A stretch of DNA of 45,707 bases from Gemmatimonadota bacterium (GCA_009840215.1 VXOC01000266.1:1-45707); one strand, 5' to 3'. Numbered from the stretch's first letter, positions 26,888 through 36,206 are shown. Numbers and translations: made by a program. Notes: a model not told the origin generated them from the letters alone.

Positions 26888-26910
26888 AAGAGGACACGAA
26901 CCGACCATGA
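26884..26910 (+). other. Eight-codon ORF in the rpsN position
   Basis: An ATG overlapping the rplE stop (ATGA) opens the frame MKEDTNRP. It is closed by a TGA that overlaps the rpsH ATG, so it is coupled at both ends. It occupies exactly the place of rpsN (S14) in the canonical spc operon. The eight residues do not resemble S14. It may be a chance ORF, a scar of a lost rpsN, or a re-initiation bridge between rplE and rpsH. Confidence 0.3.
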
Positions 26911-27299
26911 TGACCGATCCCATCGCGGACATGCTCACGCGGATCCGGAACGCCGGCAGCGCTGGGCACCGCTGGGCCGACGTGCCGCTGTCCAAACTGA
27001 AGGTCGAGGTGGCGCGGCTGCTGAAGGAGAACGCGTACGTCCACGACTTCAAGGTGCTGAACGACGGCAAACACGGCATCGTCCGGGTGTACCTGAAATA
27101 TCACGAAGGCAGACACGTCATCCGCCGCATCGAGCGCGTTTCGCGCCCCGGCTGGCGCCGTTACGTCGGGGTCGACGAGGTCCCGCGCATCCGCAACGGC
27201 CTGGGAATGGCCATGCTCTCCACGTCGAAGGGCCTCCTCTCGGACCGCGGCGCCCGCGACGCGCGGGTAGGCGGCGAAATCCTCGCGGTGGTCTGGTAG
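26907..27299 (+). CDS. rpsH: Small-subunit ribosomal protein S8
   Basis: S8 binds the central domain of 16S rRNA and, in E. coli, represses the spc operon. 130 residues. The start MMTDPIADMLTRIRNA fits (ATG 26907 or 26910). The rRNA-binding C terminus has GLGMAMLSTSKGLLSDRGARDARVGGEILAVVW. It follows rplE with only 19 bases between, leaving no room for rpsN. Confidence 0.96.
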   Translation: MMTDPIADMLTRIRNAGSAGHRWADVPLSKLKVEVARLLKENAYVHDFKVLNDGKHGIVRVYLKYHEGRHVIRRIERVSRPGWRRYVGVDEVPRIRNGLGMAMLSTSKGLLSDRGARDARVGGEILAVVW

Positions 27300-27308
27300 G
27301 GAGGCTCC

Positions 27309-27857
27309 ATGTCACGTATTGGCAAGCAACCGGTCGAGATCCCCAGCGGGGTAACCGTCACGCTCGACGGCCAGCATTTCTCGGCGAAGGGTCCGAAGGG
27401 CGAACTGGAGCTGGAGGTGCGCAAGCCCATCGCACTGGCCTGGGGTCCCGACGACGGGAAGACACTCGTGGTCACCCGCCCCGACGATCAGAGCCGGAAC
27501 CGGGCCCTGCACGGCCTTACACGGTCGCTTGTGGCCAACATCGTCGAGGGTGTGAGCCAGGGCTTCAGCAAGACCCTGGAAATCGTCGGCGTGGGATACC
27601 GGGTCCAGGCCCAGGGCACGGGGCTCCGGCTCAGCCTGGGGTTTTCGCACCCCATAGAGTATCCGGCGCCCAAAGGGATTAACTTCGAAGTGCCCAATCA
27701 GACGACCATCGTCGTCAGGGGCGCGGACAAGCAGCAGGTGGGCCACACGGCCGCGGTGATCCGCGCGTTTCGTCCCCCCGAGCCATACAAGGGCAAGGGC
27801 GTGAGGTACCAGGGTGAGCACGTCCGGCGCAAGGCCGGCAAGACGGCGGCATCATGA
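27309..27857 (+). CDS. rplF: Large-subunit ribosomal protein L6
   Basis: L6 lies near the sarcin-ricin loop. 182 residues. It starts [15 protein letters not shown] and has the duplicated L6 fold, with the C-terminal signature [30 protein letters not shown] precedes the ATG at 5 bases. The stop overlaps the rplR ATG (ATGA). Confidence 0.97.
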   Translation: MSRIGKQPVEIPSGVTVTLDGQHFSAKGPKGELELEVRKPIALAWGPDDGKTLVVTRPDDQSRNRALHGLTRSLVANIVEGVSQGFSKTLEIVGVGYRVQAQGTGLRLSLGFSHPIEYPAPKGINFEVPNQTTIVVRGADKQQVGHTAAVIRAFRPPEPYKGKGVRYQGEHVRRKAGKTAAS

Positions 27858-28246
27858 CCAGGATCAAACCCAGCAAACTGAGAAAGAGCCGCCAGCTCCA
27901 GCGCCGGCGGCGCCACATCCGTATCCGCAAGAAGATGCACGGCACCTCCGAGCGGCCGCGGCTGGTCGTGTACCGGTCGCTCAGGAACATCGAGGGCCAG
28001 CTGGTCGACGACGATGCTCGCCGGACCCTGATCGGCCTCTCGACGCTGGCCCCCGAGTTGAAGGGTGCCGAGCCGGGCGAGGGCAACCGCAAGGTGGAAG
28101 CGGCCAGGGCGGCCGGCAAGCTGCTCGCGGAGCGGGCGCAAGACCAGGGAGTCAGCAGCGTCGTCTTCGACCGCGGCGGCTTCCGCTATCACGGACGAGT
28201 CAAGGCGTTCGCGGAAGGCGCGCGGGCGGGAGGGTTGGTCTTCTGA
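27854..28246 (+). CDS. rplR: Large-subunit ribosomal protein L18
   Basis: 5S rRNA-binding protein with a basic N terminus ([31 protein letters not shown]) and the end [14 protein letters not shown] typical of L18. 130 residues, slightly long because of an insertion in the middle (about 58-75, around [16 protein letters not shown]). Coupled to rplF upstream (ATGA) and rpsE downstream (TGATG). Confidence 0.96.
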   Translation: MTRIKPSKLRKSRQLQRRRRHIRIRKKMHGTSERPRLVVYRSLRNIEGQLVDDDARRTLIGLSTLAPELKGAEPGEGNRKVEAARAAGKLLAERAQDQGVSSVVFDRGGFRYHGRVKAFAEGARAGGLVF

Positions 28247-28764
28247 TGGCCAGAGACAAGAGATCGCCGGAAGGCGCGGAGCAGGTCGAGAACCTGATCC
28301 ACATCAACCGCGTGGCGAAGGTGGTCAAGGGCGGCCGCCGGTTCTCCTTCACCGCACTGGTCGCGGTGGGCAACCAGTCGGGACGCGTGGGGATCGCGCA
28401 CGCCAAGGCGAACGAGGTCGCGGAGGCGATCCGCAAGGCTTTCGAACAGGCCCGCCACAACATGGTCGACATCCCGGTGGTCCGGGGCACGATCCCCCAC
28501 GAGATCGTCGGGCGCTGGGGCGCGGGACGGGTGCTGATGCGGCCGGCCGCGCCGGGGACGGGCGTGATCGCCGGCGGCCCGGTGCGCGCGGTCATGGAAG
28601 CCGCGGGCATTACCGACGTCCTCACCAAGAGCCTGGGTACCAACAACCCGATCAACGTGGTCCGCGCGACCGTGCAGGGTCTGGAGAACCTGGTTACGGC
28701 GTACGATGTGGCGGCCGAGCGAGGGATCAGCGTTGAGGAACTCGGAGTGGGAAGACGTGGCTGA
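28246..28764 (+). CDS. rpsE: Small-subunit ribosomal protein S5
   Basis: S5 lines the mRNA entry and affects accuracy. From ATG 28246, overlapping the rplR stop, it has 172 residues. It shows [37 protein letters not shown], and the C-terminal [39 protein letters not shown]. The frame is open further upstream but only overlaps rplF and rpl[10 protein letters not shown] spectinomycin-pocket loop is intact. Confidence 0.97.
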   Translation: MARDKRSPEGAEQVENLIHINRVAKVVKGGRRFSFTALVAVGNQSGRVGIAHAKANEVAEAIRKAFEQARHNMVDIPVVRGTIPHEIVGRWGAGRVLMRPAAPGTGVIAGGPVRAVMEAAGITDVLTKSLGTNNPINVVRATVQGLENLVTAYDVAAERGISVEELGVGRRG

Positions 28765-28942
28765 CAGGATCAGGATTACCCAGGTGCGCAGCGCCGTGGG
28801 ACGCAAGAAGATCCAGCGGCGCACGCTGAGAGCGCTGGGAATACGGCGTCACCAGCAGGCCGTTGAGCACGACGACACGCCCGCGATTCGGGGAATGATC
28901 GCAAAGGTGGACTATCTCGTAGAGGTCACGGAGGTGGACTGA
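28757..28942 (+). CDS. rpmD: Large-subunit ribosomal protein L30
   Basis: Small 50S protein. The GTG at 28757 gives 61 residues, the normal size, and overlaps the rpsE end by 8 bases. A longer in-frame ATG at 28706 would add 17 residues without family match. [38 protein letters not shown] fits L30 throughout, ending [15 protein letters not shown]. Confidence 0.94.
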   Translation: MADRIRITQVRSAVGRKKIQRRTLRALGIRRHQQAVEHDDTPAIRGMIAKVDYLVEVTEVD

Positions 28943-28945
28943 GCA

Positions 28946-29407
28946 ATGATCGAACTGCATAACCTGCGTGCGCCCAAGGGTACCCGCCGCAAGCGGAAAC
29001 GGGTTGGGCGCGGGCCCGGTTCGGGCAAGGGCAAGACGTCCGGCAGAGGCGAGAAGGGCCAGAATTCGCGCTCCGGCGGCGGCGTCCCCGCCTGGTTCGA
29101 GGGTGGACAGATGCCGTTGCAGCGCCGAATCCCGAAACGTGGCTTCAAGAACCGCAACCGGGTGGAGTATCAGGTCGTGAATGTGGGAGACCTGCACATC
29201 CTGGACGGCGATGCAACACCCGAGTCGCTCAGGGCGGCAGGCCTGATCCGTTCGCTCCGGCAGCCGGTGAAGATCCTTGGAACGGGCGAGGTCGAGGCCG
29301 CGGTCAGCTGCTCGGTTCACGGGGTGTCCGCCACCGCGCGGCGAAAGATCGAAGCCGCCGGGGGTTCGGTGACGCTCCTCTCCCGGCACGCACGGGACGA
29401 CGAATAG
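28946..29407 (+). CDS. rplO: Large-subunit ribosomal protein L15
   Basis: Late-assembly 50S protein. 153 residues. It starts [39 protein letters not shown], the glycine-rich basic N terminus of the family. [18 protein letters not shown] lies in the middle and the C-terminal [19 protein letters not shown] completes it. Precedes secY, the usual order. Confidence 0.97.
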   Translation: MIELHNLRAPKGTRRKRKRVGRGPGSGKGKTSGRGEKGQNSRSGGGVPAWFEGGQMPLQRRIPKRGFKNRNRVEYQVVNVGDLHILDGDATPESLRAAGLIRSLRQPVKILGTGEVEAAVSCSVHGVSATARRKIEAAGGSVTLLSRHARDDE

Positions 29408-29434
29408 TGCAATTGAACGGGGGGGTGCGCGACG

Positions 29435-30748
29435 ATGGCTAATCCGATCCCGAATCTCTTCCGGGCTCCGGAGCTGAAGAAGAAGATCCTCTTCACGCTC
29501 CTGATGATGTTCGTGTACCGGGTCGGGTCGCACATTACCGTGCCGGGAATCGACGTAGGGGCGCTCGAGGCGTTCACGGGAACGCTCGACAACACCTTCC
29601 TCGGCGTTTACGACATGTTCGTGGGCGGTGGCCTCAGCCGGGCGACGATCTTCGCGCTCGGAATCATGCCGTACATCTCCGCCAGCATCATGTTTCAGTT
29701 GCTGGCCGCGGTCTTCCCGACGGTCGAGAAGCTGCAGAAGGAGGGCGAGGAAGGGCGCAAGAAGCTGACACAGTGGACGCGCTACACGACCGTGCTGCTG
29801 TGCGTCATTCAGGCCTACGCCTACGCTTCCTTCCTCCAGAACCTGGTGGGGGCGGTCAACAATCCCGGCCTCGGTTTCGCCTTCACTACCGTGGTGGTGC
29901 TCACCGTGGGTGGCGTGTTCATCATGTGGATGGGCGAGCAGATCACGGAGCGGGGCCTCGGCAACGGCATGTCGCTCATGATCTTCTTTTCGATCATCCA
30001 GGGGTTTCCGGCGGCGGCGGGCCGCACCTGGGAAAGCGTGGCCAACGAAACGATCGGCCTGCCCGCGCTGATCGCCCTGCTCGTGGTGGTCGTGGGGATT
30101 ACTGCCGGGGTCGTGGCCATGACGATGGCTGCCCGCAAGATACCCATCCAGATTCCGAGGAAGGTCGTGGGGCGGGGTCGGATCAGAGAGGGCCAGAAGA
30201 GCTTCATCCCGCTGCGGGTGAACTCTGCCGGGGTGATGCCGATCATCTTCGCCCAGTCATTCATCGTGGTGCCCGGGACGCTCGCCGCCTTCAGCTCCAT
30301 CGGCATCTTCCAGGAGCTGTCGCTCATCTTCCAGCAGGGAACCTGGCCCTACTCCGTCACCTACGCGGCCCTGATCATCTTCTTCGCGTATTTCTACACG
30401 GCCATCATCTTCAACCCGGTCGACCTGGCGGAGAACCTCAAGAAGCAGGGCGCCTTCATCCCGGGCGTGAAGCCGGGTGCGCGCACCGCGGAGTACATCG
30501 ACCGGATCCTCACCCGCGTCACCCTTCCCGGGTCCATCTACCTGGCGGTCATCGCGCTGCTGCCCTTCTGGATCCTCGACATCTTCAACATCCAGACCTT
30601 CCTCTTCGGGGGCACCAGCCTCCTGATCGTCGTCGGGGTCGGCCTGGACACCGTGCAGCAGGCCCAGCAGGATCTTCTGCTGCGCCGCTATGACGGCTTC
30701 ATGAAGAAGGGGCGGGTGAAGATGCGCGGGCGCGGGCGCTACATGTAG
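29435..30748 (+). CDS. secY: Protein translocase channel SecY
   Basis: Channel subunit of SecYEG. 437 residues with ten predicted membrane spans. The plug and first spans follow LKKKILFTLLMMFVYRVGSHI. MPYISASIMFQLL is the span 2 region and the loop IQIPRKVVGRGRIREGQKSFIPLRVNSAGVMPIIFA is the cytosolic SecA/ribosome contact. ENLKKQGAFIPGVKPG is the last conserved loop. SecE (3820) and SecA (41209) are in the same window. Confidence 0.97.
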   Translation: MANPIPNLFRAPELKKKILFTLLMMFVYRVGSHITVPGIDVGALEAFTGTLDNTFLGVYDMFVGGGLSRATIFALGIMPYISASIMFQLLAAVFPTVEKLQKEGEEGRKKLTQWTRYTTVLLCVIQAYAYASFLQNLVGAVNNPGLGFAFTTVVVLTVGGVFIMWMGEQITERGLGNGMSLMIFFSIIQGFPAAAGRTWESVANETIGLPALIALLVVVVGITAGVVAMTMAARKIPIQIPRKVVGRGRIREGQKSFIPLRVNSAGVMPIIFAQSFIVVPGTLAAFSSIGIFQELSLIFQQGTWPYSVTYAALIIFFAYFYTAIIFNPVDLAENLKKQGAFIPGVKPGARTAEYIDRILTRVTLPGSIYLAVIALLPFWILDIFNIQTFLFGGTSLLIVVGVGLDTVQQAQQDLLLRRYDGFMKKGRVKMRGRGRYM

Positions 30749-30780
30749 CAGCCCGTGGACGAATCCGGGGCGAGCAGCAC

Positions 30781-31446
30781 ATGAGCGGAGCGAATGACGA
30801 GGGCAGGGTCGTCGTCCTGCTCGGCTCTCCGGGGGTCGGAAAGGGGACGCAGGGCGTACGGCTCGGACGGGATCTCGACTGGGCGCATGTCTCGACGGGA
30901 GACCTGTTGCGGGCAGCGCTCAAGGCGGGGACTCCGCTCGGACTCGAAGCCAAGAAGTACATGGACGCAGGCGAGCTGGTGCCGGACGACGTGATCGTCG
31001 ACCTCGTGGCCGAGCACCTGGCGGCGATGCCGGCGGAACGCGGGGTCATCTTCGACGGGTTTCCGCGCACCGTTCCCCAGGCCGAGGCTCTCGATGATGT
31101 CCTGGCCGCCGCGGGCCGCCGGGTCGACCGCGTCTGCCTTCTCGAAGCCCCGGAGGAGGTGCTGGTCAAGCGCATCTCCGGAAGGCGTTCGTCGCCCGGC
31201 GGCCGCGTCTACAACATCCATTTCGACCCTCCGAAGAGGGACGGACTCTGCGACGATACCGGCGAACCCCTCATTCACCGCGCCGACGATCACCCCGATA
31301 CGGTGCGCACGCGCCTCGCCGTCTACCACGAACTCACCGCCCCGCTCGTCGGGTTCTACGACGCGAAGGGACTGTTGGCGCGCGTGAATGGCGAAGGCGG
31401 CATCCATGAAGTGTACGCGTCGCTGCGAGCGGCGGTCGGGGAGTAG
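30781..31446 (+). CDS. adk: Adenylate kinase
   Basis: Interconverts ATP + AMP and 2 ADP. 221 residues, long-LID type. The P-loop is GSPGVGKGTQG (about 15-25), the AMP site has HVSTGDLLRAALKAGTPLG, and FDGFPRTVPQAEAL is the conserved central motif. The LID (RISGRRSSPGGRVYNIHFDPPK, and later RADDHPDTVRTRL) has one Cys only, so it is the non-zinc form. secY-adk-map is the common order in spc operons. Confidence 0.97.
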   Translation: MSGANDEGRVVVLLGSPGVGKGTQGVRLGRDLDWAHVSTGDLLRAALKAGTPLGLEAKKYMDAGELVPDDVIVDLVAEHLAAMPAERGVIFDGFPRTVPQAEALDDVLAAAGRRVDRVCLLEAPEEVLVKRISGRRSSPGGRVYNIHFDPPKRDGLCDDTGEPLIHRADDHPDTVRTRLAVYHELTAPLVGFYDAKGLLARVNGEGGIHEVYASLRAAVGE

Positions 31447-31483
31447 CGGCCGTGCCCACAATCCCTTCTGGCGCGAGCGGCCG

Positions 31484-32365
31484 ATGATCAGGAACCGGCG
31501 TCCCCTGATCCACCTCAAGTCACCGGACGAGATAGGCTTTATGGAACGCTGCGGCCGCATCATCGCCGACCTCTTCACCGAGATCGAGCCACGGGTGCGA
31601 CCCGGGATCCGGACGCGGGCGCTGGACCGCTTCGTCGACGACTTCGTGCGCTCCCATGACGGGGCCGTGCCCGCCTTCAAGGGCCTGTACGGCTTTCCGG
31701 GGAGTGCGTGCATCAGCATCAACGAGGAGGTGGTGCACGGCATTCCCGCACGGCGCAAGCTTCGCGATGGCGACATCGTGTCCATCGATGTGGGGGTGAA
31801 GCAGGGGGGGTGGTGCGCGGACTCGGCCTACACCTTCGCGGTGGGCGAAATCCGCAAGGAGGCGGCCAGCCTCATGGAGGTTACGTACGAGGCGCTTGCC
31901 GCTGCGGTTGCGGCCGCCCGTCCGGGGCGCCACGTGGGTGACATCGGTGCGGCGGTGGTGGAGGCGGTGCGGCCCAGTGGCTACAGGATCATCCGGGATC
32001 TGGTCGGTCACGGGATCGGGCGGGCGATCCATGAGGAACCCCAGGTCTCGAACATCGGCCGGGCCGGCTTCGGGGTTCCGCTCCAGGCGGGAATGGTCCT
32101 CGCGATCGAGCCCATGCTGGCGGTGGGGACCGACGAGATCCGGACGCTGAACGACCGCTGGACGGTCACCACCCTCGACCGGTCGCTGTCGGCCCACTTC
32201 GAGCACACCGTTGCGGTCACCGAGACGGGGCCGCGGGTCCTTACCGGCGGCGGAATCTGGGACGGCACGGTGCGGATGGCGGGTAGGCGCCGTTCCGAAG
32301 GGGCGGGGGAAGTTCAGGCTCGTGGGCCGGTGGACAAGACCGGGTCTACCGTCCCGCAGGCGTAA
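31484..32365 (+). CDS. map: Methionine aminopeptidase, type I
   Basis: Removes the initiator Met from nascent proteins. ATG 31484 gives 293 residues, about 40 more than usual. Metal ligands of the pita-bread fold are present: Asp102 and Asp113 ([17 protein letters not shown]), His176 (GHGIGR), the Glu of LAIEPMLA and the Glu of FEHTVAV. After the normal end (TETGPRVLT) there is a low-complexity tail [19 protein letters not shown] and on to VPQA. infA, often next, is not there. The open frame begins earlier but overlaps adk in another frame. Confidence 0.95.
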   Translation: MIRNRRPLIHLKSPDEIGFMERCGRIIADLFTEIEPRVRPGIRTRALDRFVDDFVRSHDGAVPAFKGLYGFPGSACISINEEVVHGIPARRKLRDGDIVSIDVGVKQGGWCADSAYTFAVGEIRKEAASLMEVTYEALAAAVAAARPGRHVGDIGAAVVEAVRPSGYRIIRDLVGHGIGRAIHEEPQVSNIGRAGFGVPLQAGMVLAIEPMLAVGTDEIRTLNDRWTVTTLDRSLSAHFEHTVAVTETGPRVLTGGGIWDGTVRMAGRRRSEGAGEVQARGPVDKTGSTVPQA

Positions 32366-32369
32366 GCGT

Positions 32370-32375
32370 TATCCT
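32370..32375 (+). promoter_or_regulatory. Possible -10 element before rpmJ
   Basis: TATCCT in an AT-rich spot (TTATCCTTTTAA) within the 82-base map-rpmJ gap. No good -35 is visible at 16-18 bases. It resembles other TAYYYT hexamers ahead of tRNA-Tyr and rpsL. Could start an alpha-operon transcript (rpmJ, rpsM, rpsK, rpsD, rpoA, rplQ). Confidence 0.25.
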
Positions 32376-32447
32376 TTTAAGCTGTGCCCCGAAGGAAAGG
32401 GGCAGGGCCTTGGTCAGGCAGGGACACGAACGAAAGGGAGCTTCGGC

Positions 32448-32564
32448 GTGAAGGTTCGAACCAGCGTCAAGCCGATGTGCGAGTATTGCCGCGTCGTCCG
32501 TCGCAAGGGCGTCGTGCGGATCATCTGCAGCCGCAATCCCCGGCACAAGCAGCGCCAGGGCTGA
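32448..32564 (+). CDS. rpmJ: Large-subunit ribosomal protein L36
   Basis: 38-residue zinc-binding protein of the 50S subunit. The GTG at 32448 has GGGAG 7 bases upstream. The sequence starts [19 protein letters not shown] and has zinc ligands Cys11, Cys14, Cys27 and His33, so this is the zinc (C+) form. It is the whole gene; a longer open frame upstream is non-coding. rpsM starts 7 bases later, the standard order at the head of the alpha operon. Confidence 0.95.
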   Translation: MKVRTSVKPMCEYCRVVRRKGVVRIICSRNPRHKQRQG

Positions 32565-32571
32565 GGCGGCA

Positions 32572-32952
32572 ATGGCACGCATCGCAGGAATCGACCTCCC
32601 CAGAGCGAAGCGGATCGAGGTGGCGCTGACCTACGTCTACGGCGTCGGTCGCACCTCGTCCAGGAAGATCCTCGAGGCCACCGGAATCAACCCGGACCTC
32701 CGCACCCACGAACTGAGCGACGAGGACGCCAGCCGTCTTCGCCGCGAGATCGAACGGAACTACAAGGTCGAGGGTGCCCTCCGTACCGAAACTTCCATGA
32801 ACATCAAGCGGCTCATGGACATCGGCTGCTACCGAGGTCTCCGCCACCGCCGGGGTCTGCCCGTTCGGGGTCAGCGAACCCACACGAACGCCCGCACCAA
32901 GAAGGGCCCGAGACGGGCCATCGCGGGCAAGAAGAAGGCGCCGAAGAAGTAG
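32572..32952 (+). CDS. rpsM: Small-subunit ribosomal protein S13
   Basis: Head protein forming bridges with the 50S subunit. 126 residues. It starts [30 protein letters not shown], has the helix-two-turns-helix segment, then [28 protein letters not shown], the family signature, and a Lys-rich tail. Confidence 0.97.
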   Translation: MARIAGIDLPRAKRIEVALTYVYGVGRTSSRKILEATGINPDLRTHELSDEDASRLRREIERNYKVEGALRTETSMNIKRLMDIGCYRGLRHRRGLPVRGQRTHTNARTKKGPRRAIAGKKKAPKK

Positions 32953-33022
32953 CGCCCGGCAGACGGAACTTCTCGCAACGGATTCACGAAAGGGGGGGCT
33001 CGTCCCCGAAGGAAGGTGCCGG

Positions 33023-33415
33023 TTGGCAACGCCCAGATCTGGCAGGACGAAAAAGACGAAGAAGGTGGTCGCGGCGGATGCCGTCGCCCACATCAAGGCC
33101 ACCTTCAACAACACGCTCATCACCATCGCCGACCAGGCGGGCAACGTGCTCGTCTGGGCCTCCGCGGGCACGGCGGGCTTCAAGGGTTCCAAGAAGTCCA
33201 CGCCGTTCGCCGCGACAATGGCCGCCGAACAGGCCGGACGCGACGCAGTGGCGATGGGCGTGCGCAAGATCGTGGTCCGCGTGCAGGGTCCGGGGTCGGG
33301 TCGGGAATCCGCCATCCAGGCTCTCGCAGCGGCCGGGCTCACGATCGAGTCGATCCACGACGTGACCCCGCTGCCGCACAACGGCTGCCGCCCACCCAAG
33401 AAACGCCGCGTCTGA
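33023..33415 (+). CDS. rpsK: Small-subunit ribosomal protein S11
   Basis: Platform protein contacting the Shine-Dalgarno helix. A TTG start at 33023 (130 residues) was chosen: GGAAGG lies about 7 bases upstream and no ATG fits. Signature parts are [41 protein letters not shown], and the end [17 protein letters not shown]. Confidence 0.96.
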   Translation: MATPRSGRTKKTKKVVAADAVAHIKATFNNTLITIADQAGNVLVWASAGTAGFKGSKKSTPFAATMAAEQAGRDAVAMGVRKIVVRVQGPGSGRESAIQALAAAGLTIESIHDVTPLPHNGCRPPKKRRV

Positions 33416-33433
33416 GGAAGCACGAATCCACCC

Positions 33434-34069
33434 ATGGCTCGATACACCGGTCCGGTTTGCAAGCGTTGCCGCAGGGAGGGACAGAAGCTCTTCCTGAAGG
33501 GCGCGAAGTGCTATACCGAGAAATGTCCCGTCGAGAGACGGCAGTACCCGCCCGGGCACCACGGTCCGGCTTCCGTCCGGCGCCGAAAGCAGTCCGACTA
33601 TGCGGTACAGCTGCGCGAGAAGCAGAAGGTCAAGCGCATCTACGGGCTGCACGAGAAGCAGTTCCGCAACCTCTTCGAGTACGCCGCCGGCCGCCCCGGC
33701 GTCACCGGCGAGAACCTCATCATCGCGCTGGAGAGCCGGCTGGACAACGTGGTCTTCCGCATGGGTCTCGCGGTCAGCCGCCGCCAGGCCCGCCAGCTGG
33801 TCCGGCACCGGCACGTCGAGGTGAACGGTTCGGTGGTCGATGTGCCGAGCTACCGGCTGTCGGCGGGAGATGAAGTTGCGCTGCGCGAGGGCTCGCGGGA
33901 CCTGGAAGTGGTCGAAGTGAGCCTGGGGGCGCGGACCCGGCCCCAGTTGCTCGACTGGCTCGCCCTCGACGAGGGCAAGCGGGTGGGCAGGGTCATCAGG
34001 CAACCGGTGCGGGGAGACATCCCGCTGGCTGCCCAGGAACAGTTGATCGTCGAACTCTATTCCAAGTGA
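33434..34069 (+). CDS. rpsD: Small-subunit ribosomal protein S4
   Basis: Assembly-initiating 30S protein and repressor of the alpha operon in E. coli. 211 residues. The N terminus has four Cys (9, 12, 26 and 31: VCKRCRREG and KCYTEKC), so this is the zinc form. The S4 RNA-binding domain has RLDNVVFRMGLAVSRRQARQLVRHRHVEVNG. It ends QEQLIVELYSK, as usual. Confidence 0.97.
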   Translation: MARYTGPVCKRCRREGQKLFLKGAKCYTEKCPVERRQYPPGHHGPASVRRRKQSDYAVQLREKQKVKRIYGLHEKQFRNLFEYAAGRPGVTGENLIIALESRLDNVVFRMGLAVSRRQARQLVRHRHVEVNGSVVDVPSYRLSAGDEVALREGSRDLEVVEVSLGARTRPQLLDWLALDEGKRVGRVIRQPVRGDIPLAAQEQLIVELYSK

Positions 34070-34145
34070 TCCGGCATCGGAGGCCGTTGGCACAGCCAGC
34101 CTCGCGGATCCCGACGGATGAAAGCAAAAAGGGGGAATTCCGAGC

Positions 34146-35189
34146 GTGAATCTGGAGATTGATCTTACCGGTCTCGTGCTTCCCGAACGTATCGAGATCG
34201 CCGAGGAGTCGGCAGACGGCCGCTCCGCAGATTTCGTCCTCGAGCCGCTGGAGCGGGGCTACGGCCACACCCTCGGCAACGCGGTCCGGCGCGTACTCCT
34301 GTCGTCGCTGAAGGGCGCGGCCGTGCGGGCCTTCCGCATCGAGGGCGTCGTCCATGAGCACCAGACGGTTCCGTCCGTGGTCGAGGATGTCCACCAGGTG
34401 ATCCAGAACCTGAAGTCGCTCGTCGTCTCCCTCGACGACGACATCGAGGAAGCGATTCTGGAAATCCAGGTCAGAAAAAAGGGTGCGGTCACGGCCCGGA
34501 AGATCCGGGGCCCTGCGTCGGTCACGATCCACGACCCGAACCATCACATTCTGACGCTCGCGGACGACCGCGAAGTGCACGTCGAACTGCATGTGAACAA
34601 GGGGCGCGGTTTCGTGCTGGCCGACCAGCAGCCTCTGCCGGCGGGCGCGCCGGTGGATCTCGTCCGGATCGACGCGATCTACAACCCGGTTCTGCGTGCG
34701 AACTTCACCGTCGAGGAAACGAGGGTGGGGCAGCGCACCGACTTCGACCGTCTCACGATCCGGGTCGAAACCGACGGATCGGTGTCCCCCGACGACGCGG
34801 TGCGCTACGCCGCCGAGCTCGTGCGGTGCCACCTGCGCTACATGCTCTACTTCGCCGAAGGCGGCCTACCCGAGGCGCAGGTCCGCGAGCTGGCTCCGGT
34901 GCCGGACGCGGCGCTGGCTCTCATGGAAAAGCCGATCGACGACGTGGCCGAGATCAGTGTTCGTTCGCGCAACGCCCTTCAGCAGGAGTCGATTCACACG
35001 CTGGGCGACCTCATCAGCAAGACCGAGGAGGAGATGCTCGGGATCCAGAACTTCGGGAAGAAGTCGCTCTCGGAGCTGTACAAGCTCCTGGACGAGCACG
35101 GACTCCACTTCGGGATGAAGATGGAGCAGGGTGAGGACGGTCAGCTGTTCTACGTCAAGGAGGGGGCTGCCGCCGGAACCGCGGAATAG
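34146..35189 (+). CDS. rpoA: DNA-directed RNA polymerase subunit alpha
   Basis: Alpha subunit, the assembly platform for beta and beta'. A GTG start at 34146 with GGGGGA upstream gives 347 residues. The N-terminal domain contains [26 protein letters not shown] (dimer and beta-contact surface). The C-terminal domain (about 265-325) has [21 protein letters not shown] and [13 protein letters not shown], including the Arg and Asn that contact the UP element. It sits between rpsD and rplQ as in most bacteria. Confidence 0.98.
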   Translation: MNLEIDLTGLVLPERIEIAEESADGRSADFVLEPLERGYGHTLGNAVRRVLLSSLKGAAVRAFRIEGVVHEHQTVPSVVEDVHQVIQNLKSLVVSLDDDIEEAILEIQVRKKGAVTARKIRGPASVTIHDPNHHILTLADDREVHVELHVNKGRGFVLADQQPLPAGAPVDLVRIDAIYNPVLRANFTVEETRVGQRTDFDRLTIRVETDGSVSPDDAVRYAAELVRCHLRYMLYFAEGGLPEAQVRELAPVPDAALALMEKPIDDVAEISVRSRNALQQESIHTLGDLISKTEEEMLGIQNFGKKSLSELYKLLDEHGLHFGMKMEQGEDGQLFYVKEGAAAGTAE

Positions 35190-35215
35190 GCGGAGCAAAC
35201 GAGGAAACCAGAACC

Positions 35216-35566
35216 ATGCGTCACCGGAAGAAGGGGAGAAGCCTCTCGCGCTCCCCAAGTCACAGGAAGGCCGTGCTGAGGAACATGGCCACGTCGCTCT
35301 TCCGCCACGAGCGGATCACCACGACGACGGCCCGGGCCAAGGAGTTGCGGCCGTACGCCGAACGGCTCATCACGCTGGCCAGGCGCGGGGACCTGCATGC
35401 CCGCCGCCTCGCGGCGCGCCGCATTGCGGACCGCGAGATACTCGGCAAGCTCTTCGACGACATCGGACCCCGGTACCGCGAGCGTCCGGGGGGATATACG
35501 CGCATCTTGAAGCTCGGCAACCGCAAGGGCGATGCCGCCGACATGGCGCTCATAGAGTTGGTGTGA
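35216..35566 (+). CDS. rplQ: Large-subunit ribosomal protein L17
   Basis: Tunnel-exit protein, last gene of the alpha operon. 116 residues. It starts [37 protein letters not shown], which is diagnostic, and ends [25 protein letters not shown]. No terminator is visible after it; a promoter-like sequence overlaps its stop. Confidence 0.97.
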   Translation: MRHRKKGRSLSRSPSHRKAVLRNMATSLFRHERITTTTARAKELRPYAERLITLARRGDLHARRLAARRIADREILGKLFDDIGPRYRERPGGYTRILKLGNRKGDAADMALIELV

Positions 35567-35572
35567 TAGAAT
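35564..35572 (+). promoter_or_regulatory. Possible extended -10 promoter before the unknown membrane protein
   Basis: TGATAGAAT at 35564-35572 is an extended -10 (TG, one base, then TAGAAT, five of six matches to TATAAT). No -35 is recognisable at 17 bases. It overlaps the rplQ stop and lies 68 bases before the next gene, which could thus be separately expressed. Confidence 0.35.
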
Positions 35573-35639
35573 CGGGCTCGGAGAATGAGGCTGTGCAGGC
35601 CTCGGAGCGCAAACCGGACACACACAGGGGTAAGGCAGA

Positions 35640-36206
35640 ATGGCAACGTTGAAGTCCCGGGCGGGGGCCGCAAAGCTCGGCGCACCCATGATGATATTGA
35701 GCTTCCTGATGGTCGCGGGCTTCATCTACTGGCTGTCGGTGACGGCCGAGCCGACGGAGATCACAGTGGTGGAGACCGAAGATCCACTGATGAACCTGGT
35801 GTCGCTCGATGCGTTCTCGGCCGCGCCCAATGACTTCATGGGCCAGATCGTGAGTCTCGAGGACATCGAAATCAGCGGTCTCCATGGAGGTCATTCGTTC
35901 TTTACGAACCTGACCGATGCGAACGGTACCGGGTATCTGCTCCATCTGTCCGACTCGCTGGTCGCGGATACCACGGTTTCCGTCGCCTACGGGATGAGCG
36001 TCACGGTCACGGGCAGGGTCTTTGAGACGACCGACTCGGTCATCGAGGCGTGGGACGCCGCGGGTGCCTTCGCCAATGAGGGGGAGAAGCTCGTGGCGCA
36101 GTCGACCTACCACCTCAGCTTCATCGAAATCACCTCGATCATAACGCCGGAGCCTTCGGAGCCCGGCGAGGGCGATGATCCCGGCTCGGACGAGGGTAAC
36201 GGATAG
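35640..36206 (+). CDS. Unknown membrane-anchored protein, possible OB-like extracytoplasmic domain
   Basis: 188 residues that I cannot assign to a named family. It has a short basic start (MATLKSRAGAAKLG), one hydrophobic span (about 15-34, APMMILSFLMVAGFIYWLSV) and no signal-peptidase site, so it is likely anchored with the rest outside. The domain at about 45-165 is beta-rich. It includes MGQIVSLEDIEISGLHGGHS, LTDANGTGYLLHLSD and a later YGMSVTVTGRVFETTDSV, a pattern of short strands that recalls the OB-fold of CcmE or tRNA-anti-like domains; this is inference. The C terminus is acidic and Pro/Gly-rich. AAGGCAGA precedes the ATG. No Cys is present. Confidence 0.7.
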   Translation: MATLKSRAGAAKLGAPMMILSFLMVAGFIYWLSVTAEPTEITVVETEDPLMNLVSLDAFSAAPNDFMGQIVSLEDIEISGLHGGHSFFTNLTDANGTGYLLHLSDSLVADTTVSVAYGMSVTVTGRVFETTDSVIEAWDAAGAFANEGEKLVAQSTYHLSFIEITSIITPEPSEPGEGDDPGSDEGNG

